DNA from: Bog-756 sp963769905
GTDB taxonomy: Bacteria; Actinomycetota; Acidimicrobiia; Acidimicrobiales; RAAP-2
Direction of reading: 5' to 3'
DNA length: 64,000 bases
Assembly: GCA_963769905.1 (NCBI GenBank)
Contig: CAVYNG010000002.1
Span: 1,302,001 to 1,366,000, forward strand
Shown: positions 62,881 to 64,000 of the stretch, in pieces
How the letters are laid out: each line of letters starts with the position of its first letter
How positions within the stretch are numbered: position 1 is the first letter of the stretch
Made by a program: the position numbers and the translations under genes
Notes under the pieces: generated by a model
What the model saw: the letters and a program-made list of their open reading frames with translations, nothing else
Database searches by the model: none
Told to the model about the DNA's origin: nothing

Positions 62881-63953
62881 CCGACTTGGCCGACACCAGC
62901 GCGGGAGCGGTGCCCGTCCCGGTCACCTCGCGCAAGGACTGGACGTCCGACCAGGAGGTCCGCTGGTGCCCCGGGTGTGGCGACTACTCGATCCTCGCTG
63001 CGGTGCAGATGCTGATGCCCGAGCTCGGGGTCCGGCGCGAGAACACGGTCTTCCTCTCGGGGATCGGCTGCGCGGCGCGCCTCCCGTACTACATGAACAC
63101 CTACGGGATGCACTCGATCCACGGCCGCGCTCCGGCGATCGCGACGGGGCTCGCGACCACCCGTCAGGATCTCGACGTCTGGGTGGTGACCGGTGACGGC
63201 GATGCGCTCTCGATCGGCGGGAACCACCTGATCCATGCGCTCCGCCGGAACGTCAACCTGACCATCTTGCTCTTCAACAACCAGATCTACGGGCTGACCA
63301 AGGGCCAGTACTCGCCGACCTCGGAAGTGGCGAAGGTCACCAAGTCGACCCCCTTCGGCTCCCTCGAGCAGCCCTTCAACCCCTTGAGCCTCGCACTCGG
63401 CGCGGAGGCGACCTTCGTGGCGAGGACCCACGACATGGACCGGAAGCACATGATGGAGACCTTCCGGCGTGCGCATGCCCACCGTGGCGCCTCGTTCGTC
63501 GAGATCTACCAGAACTGCAACGTGTTCAACGACGGTGCGTTCGAGGAGATCACCGGCAAGGAGCACCGGTCGGACATGCTGATCCCGCTGGTGCACGGCG
63601 AACCGATCCGTTTCGGCGCCGAGGGCGAGCACGGCGTCGTGCTGCACCGCGACGGCTCGGTCGAGGTCGCCGCGGTGGACGACGTCGGTGAGTCGGCGCT
63701 GCTGGTGCACGACGAGCACCGCGAGAACCCCGGACTCGCGTTCCAGCTGAGCCGGTTGTCGAGGGGCCCCTACGAGCCGACACCGATCGGCGTCTTCCGT
63801 GACGTGGAGCGACCGGACTACGGAGCGCAGATGGCGCAGCAGATCGAGAGCGCGACGGAGCGCCGGGGTCCGGGCGACCTGGACGCGCTGCTCCGTTCGG
63901 GGTCGACCTGGACGGTCGACGGGGACGGGCCGGGCGACCACGTCGAGGAGTGA
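62877..63953 (+). CDS. korB: 2-oxoacid:ferredoxin oxidoreductase, beta subunit
   Basis: 358 residues from ATG 62877 (ATGA overlap with korA). The cluster Cys are in RWCPGCGDYSIL near 30-41, with a further Cys in LSGIGCAARLP. The thiamine-diphosphate/Mg motif is VVTGDGDALSIGGNHLIHALRRN near 103-125, with NNQIYGLTKGQYSPTS. It holds the active-site cofactor and the [4Fe-4S] cluster. It ends in a GTGA overlap with a further gene. Confidence 0.95.
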   Translation: MTDLADTSAGAVPVPVTSRKDWTSDQEVRWCPGCGDYSILAAVQMLMPELGVRRENTVFLSGIGCAARLPYYMNTYGMHSIHGRAPAIATGLATTRQDLDVWVVTGDGDALSIGGNHLIHALRRNVNLTILLFNNQIYGLTKGQYSPTSEVAKVTKSTPFGSLEQPFNPLSLALGAEATFVARTHDMDRKHMMETFRRAHAHRGASFVEIYQNCNVFNDGAFEEITGKEHRSDMLIPLVHGEPIRFGAEGEHGVVLHRDGSVEVAAVDDVGESALLVHDEHRENPGLAFQLSRLSRGPYEPTPIGVFRDVERPDYGAQMAQQIESATERRGPGDLDALLRSGSTWTVDGDGPGDHVEE

Positions 63954-64000
63954 GCGCCGGCTCGGGAACGGCCGGCGGGGCGTTCGTCGCGATGCTCCGC
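63950..64000 (+). CDS. Start of a further gene cut by the window edge
   Basis: GTG 63950 overlaps the korB stop as GTGA, the usual coupling in this genome, and stays open for 17 codons (V-S-A-G-S-G-T-A-G-G-A-F-V-A-M-L-R). Too short to identify. Confidence 0.35.
   Translation, partial: MSAGSGTAGGAFVAMLR

Overview
The window looks like a chromosomal segment of a high-GC member of the Actinomycetota, most likely class Acidimicrobiia. This is inferred from gene order (pyrR-pyrB-pyrC-carA-carB-pyrF, mihF-gmk-rpoZ-coaBC-metK-priA, fmt-rpe-ribD-ribBA-ribH, infC-rpmI-rplT-trmH-pheS-pheT-argCJBDFRGH), an actinobacterial-type IHF, a degenerate PriA without Walker motifs, and the style of the rRNA operon. 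Almost everything is core metabolism. There is no prophage, CRISPR array, insertion sequence or tRNA gene that I can see.

Layout. 1-219 is the 3' end of nusB. A drug-exporter-like MFS gene (231-1772) sits between it and the pyrimidine operon (1855-10997: pyrR, B, C, carA, carB, pyrD, pyrF), whose genes overlap by a few bases. 11048-16283 is an insertion relative to the usual order: a GH1 glycosidase, an MBL-fold hydrolase, an unknown protein, and a 5-oxoprolinase cluster (pxpA and a fused pxpB-pxpC) on the minus strand. 16438-22072 is mihF-gmk-rpoZ-coaBC-metK-priA. 22128-28178 holds def, fmt, rpe, ribD, ribBA, ribH and hisG; riboflavin synthase (ribE) is missing from its usual place. 28189-30859 holds a cold-shock-like protein whose 3' end overlaps an opposing MFS gene, followed by a DUF1844 gene. 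31060-36949 is infC-rpmI-rplT-trmH-pheS-pheT. 37065-45488 is the complete arginine operon preceded by ARG-box-like sites. 45525-49416 holds a DipZ-like thiol-redox transporter, a COG4315-type lipoprotein, an ECF sigma factor and its anti-sigma.

49489-55880 is a complete rrn operon: promoter, processing stems, 16S, a tRNA-less spacer, 23S, 5S, and a 32-bp perfect palindrome as terminator. The 23S gene is interrupted twice in the helix-69/71 region by group I introns at positions equivalent to E. coli 1923 and 1931. They leave an exon of only 8 nt between them, and the second carries a collapsed LAGLIDADG homing-endonuclease remnant. This is the most unusual thing in the window.

55939-63953 holds efeO-efeB (iron/heme peroxidase, minus strand), a TPR-like gene, a class I aldolase, and the two-subunit 2-oxoacid:ferredoxin oxidoreductase korA-korB.

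Regulatory habits are visible. Many genes have a TANNNT -10 box 6-8 nt before the start codon, implying leaderless mRNAs. The argC promoter shows the same geometry, but points to a five-codon minigene (M-R-A-E-R) that overlaps argC. Operon genes are coupled by GTGA, ATGA, TTGA and possibly CTGA overlaps. Four otherwise intact genes (carB, trmH, argR, the TPR gene) each contain an apparent single-base frameshift, three of them in G or C runs. Sequencing or assembly error is the simplest explanation.
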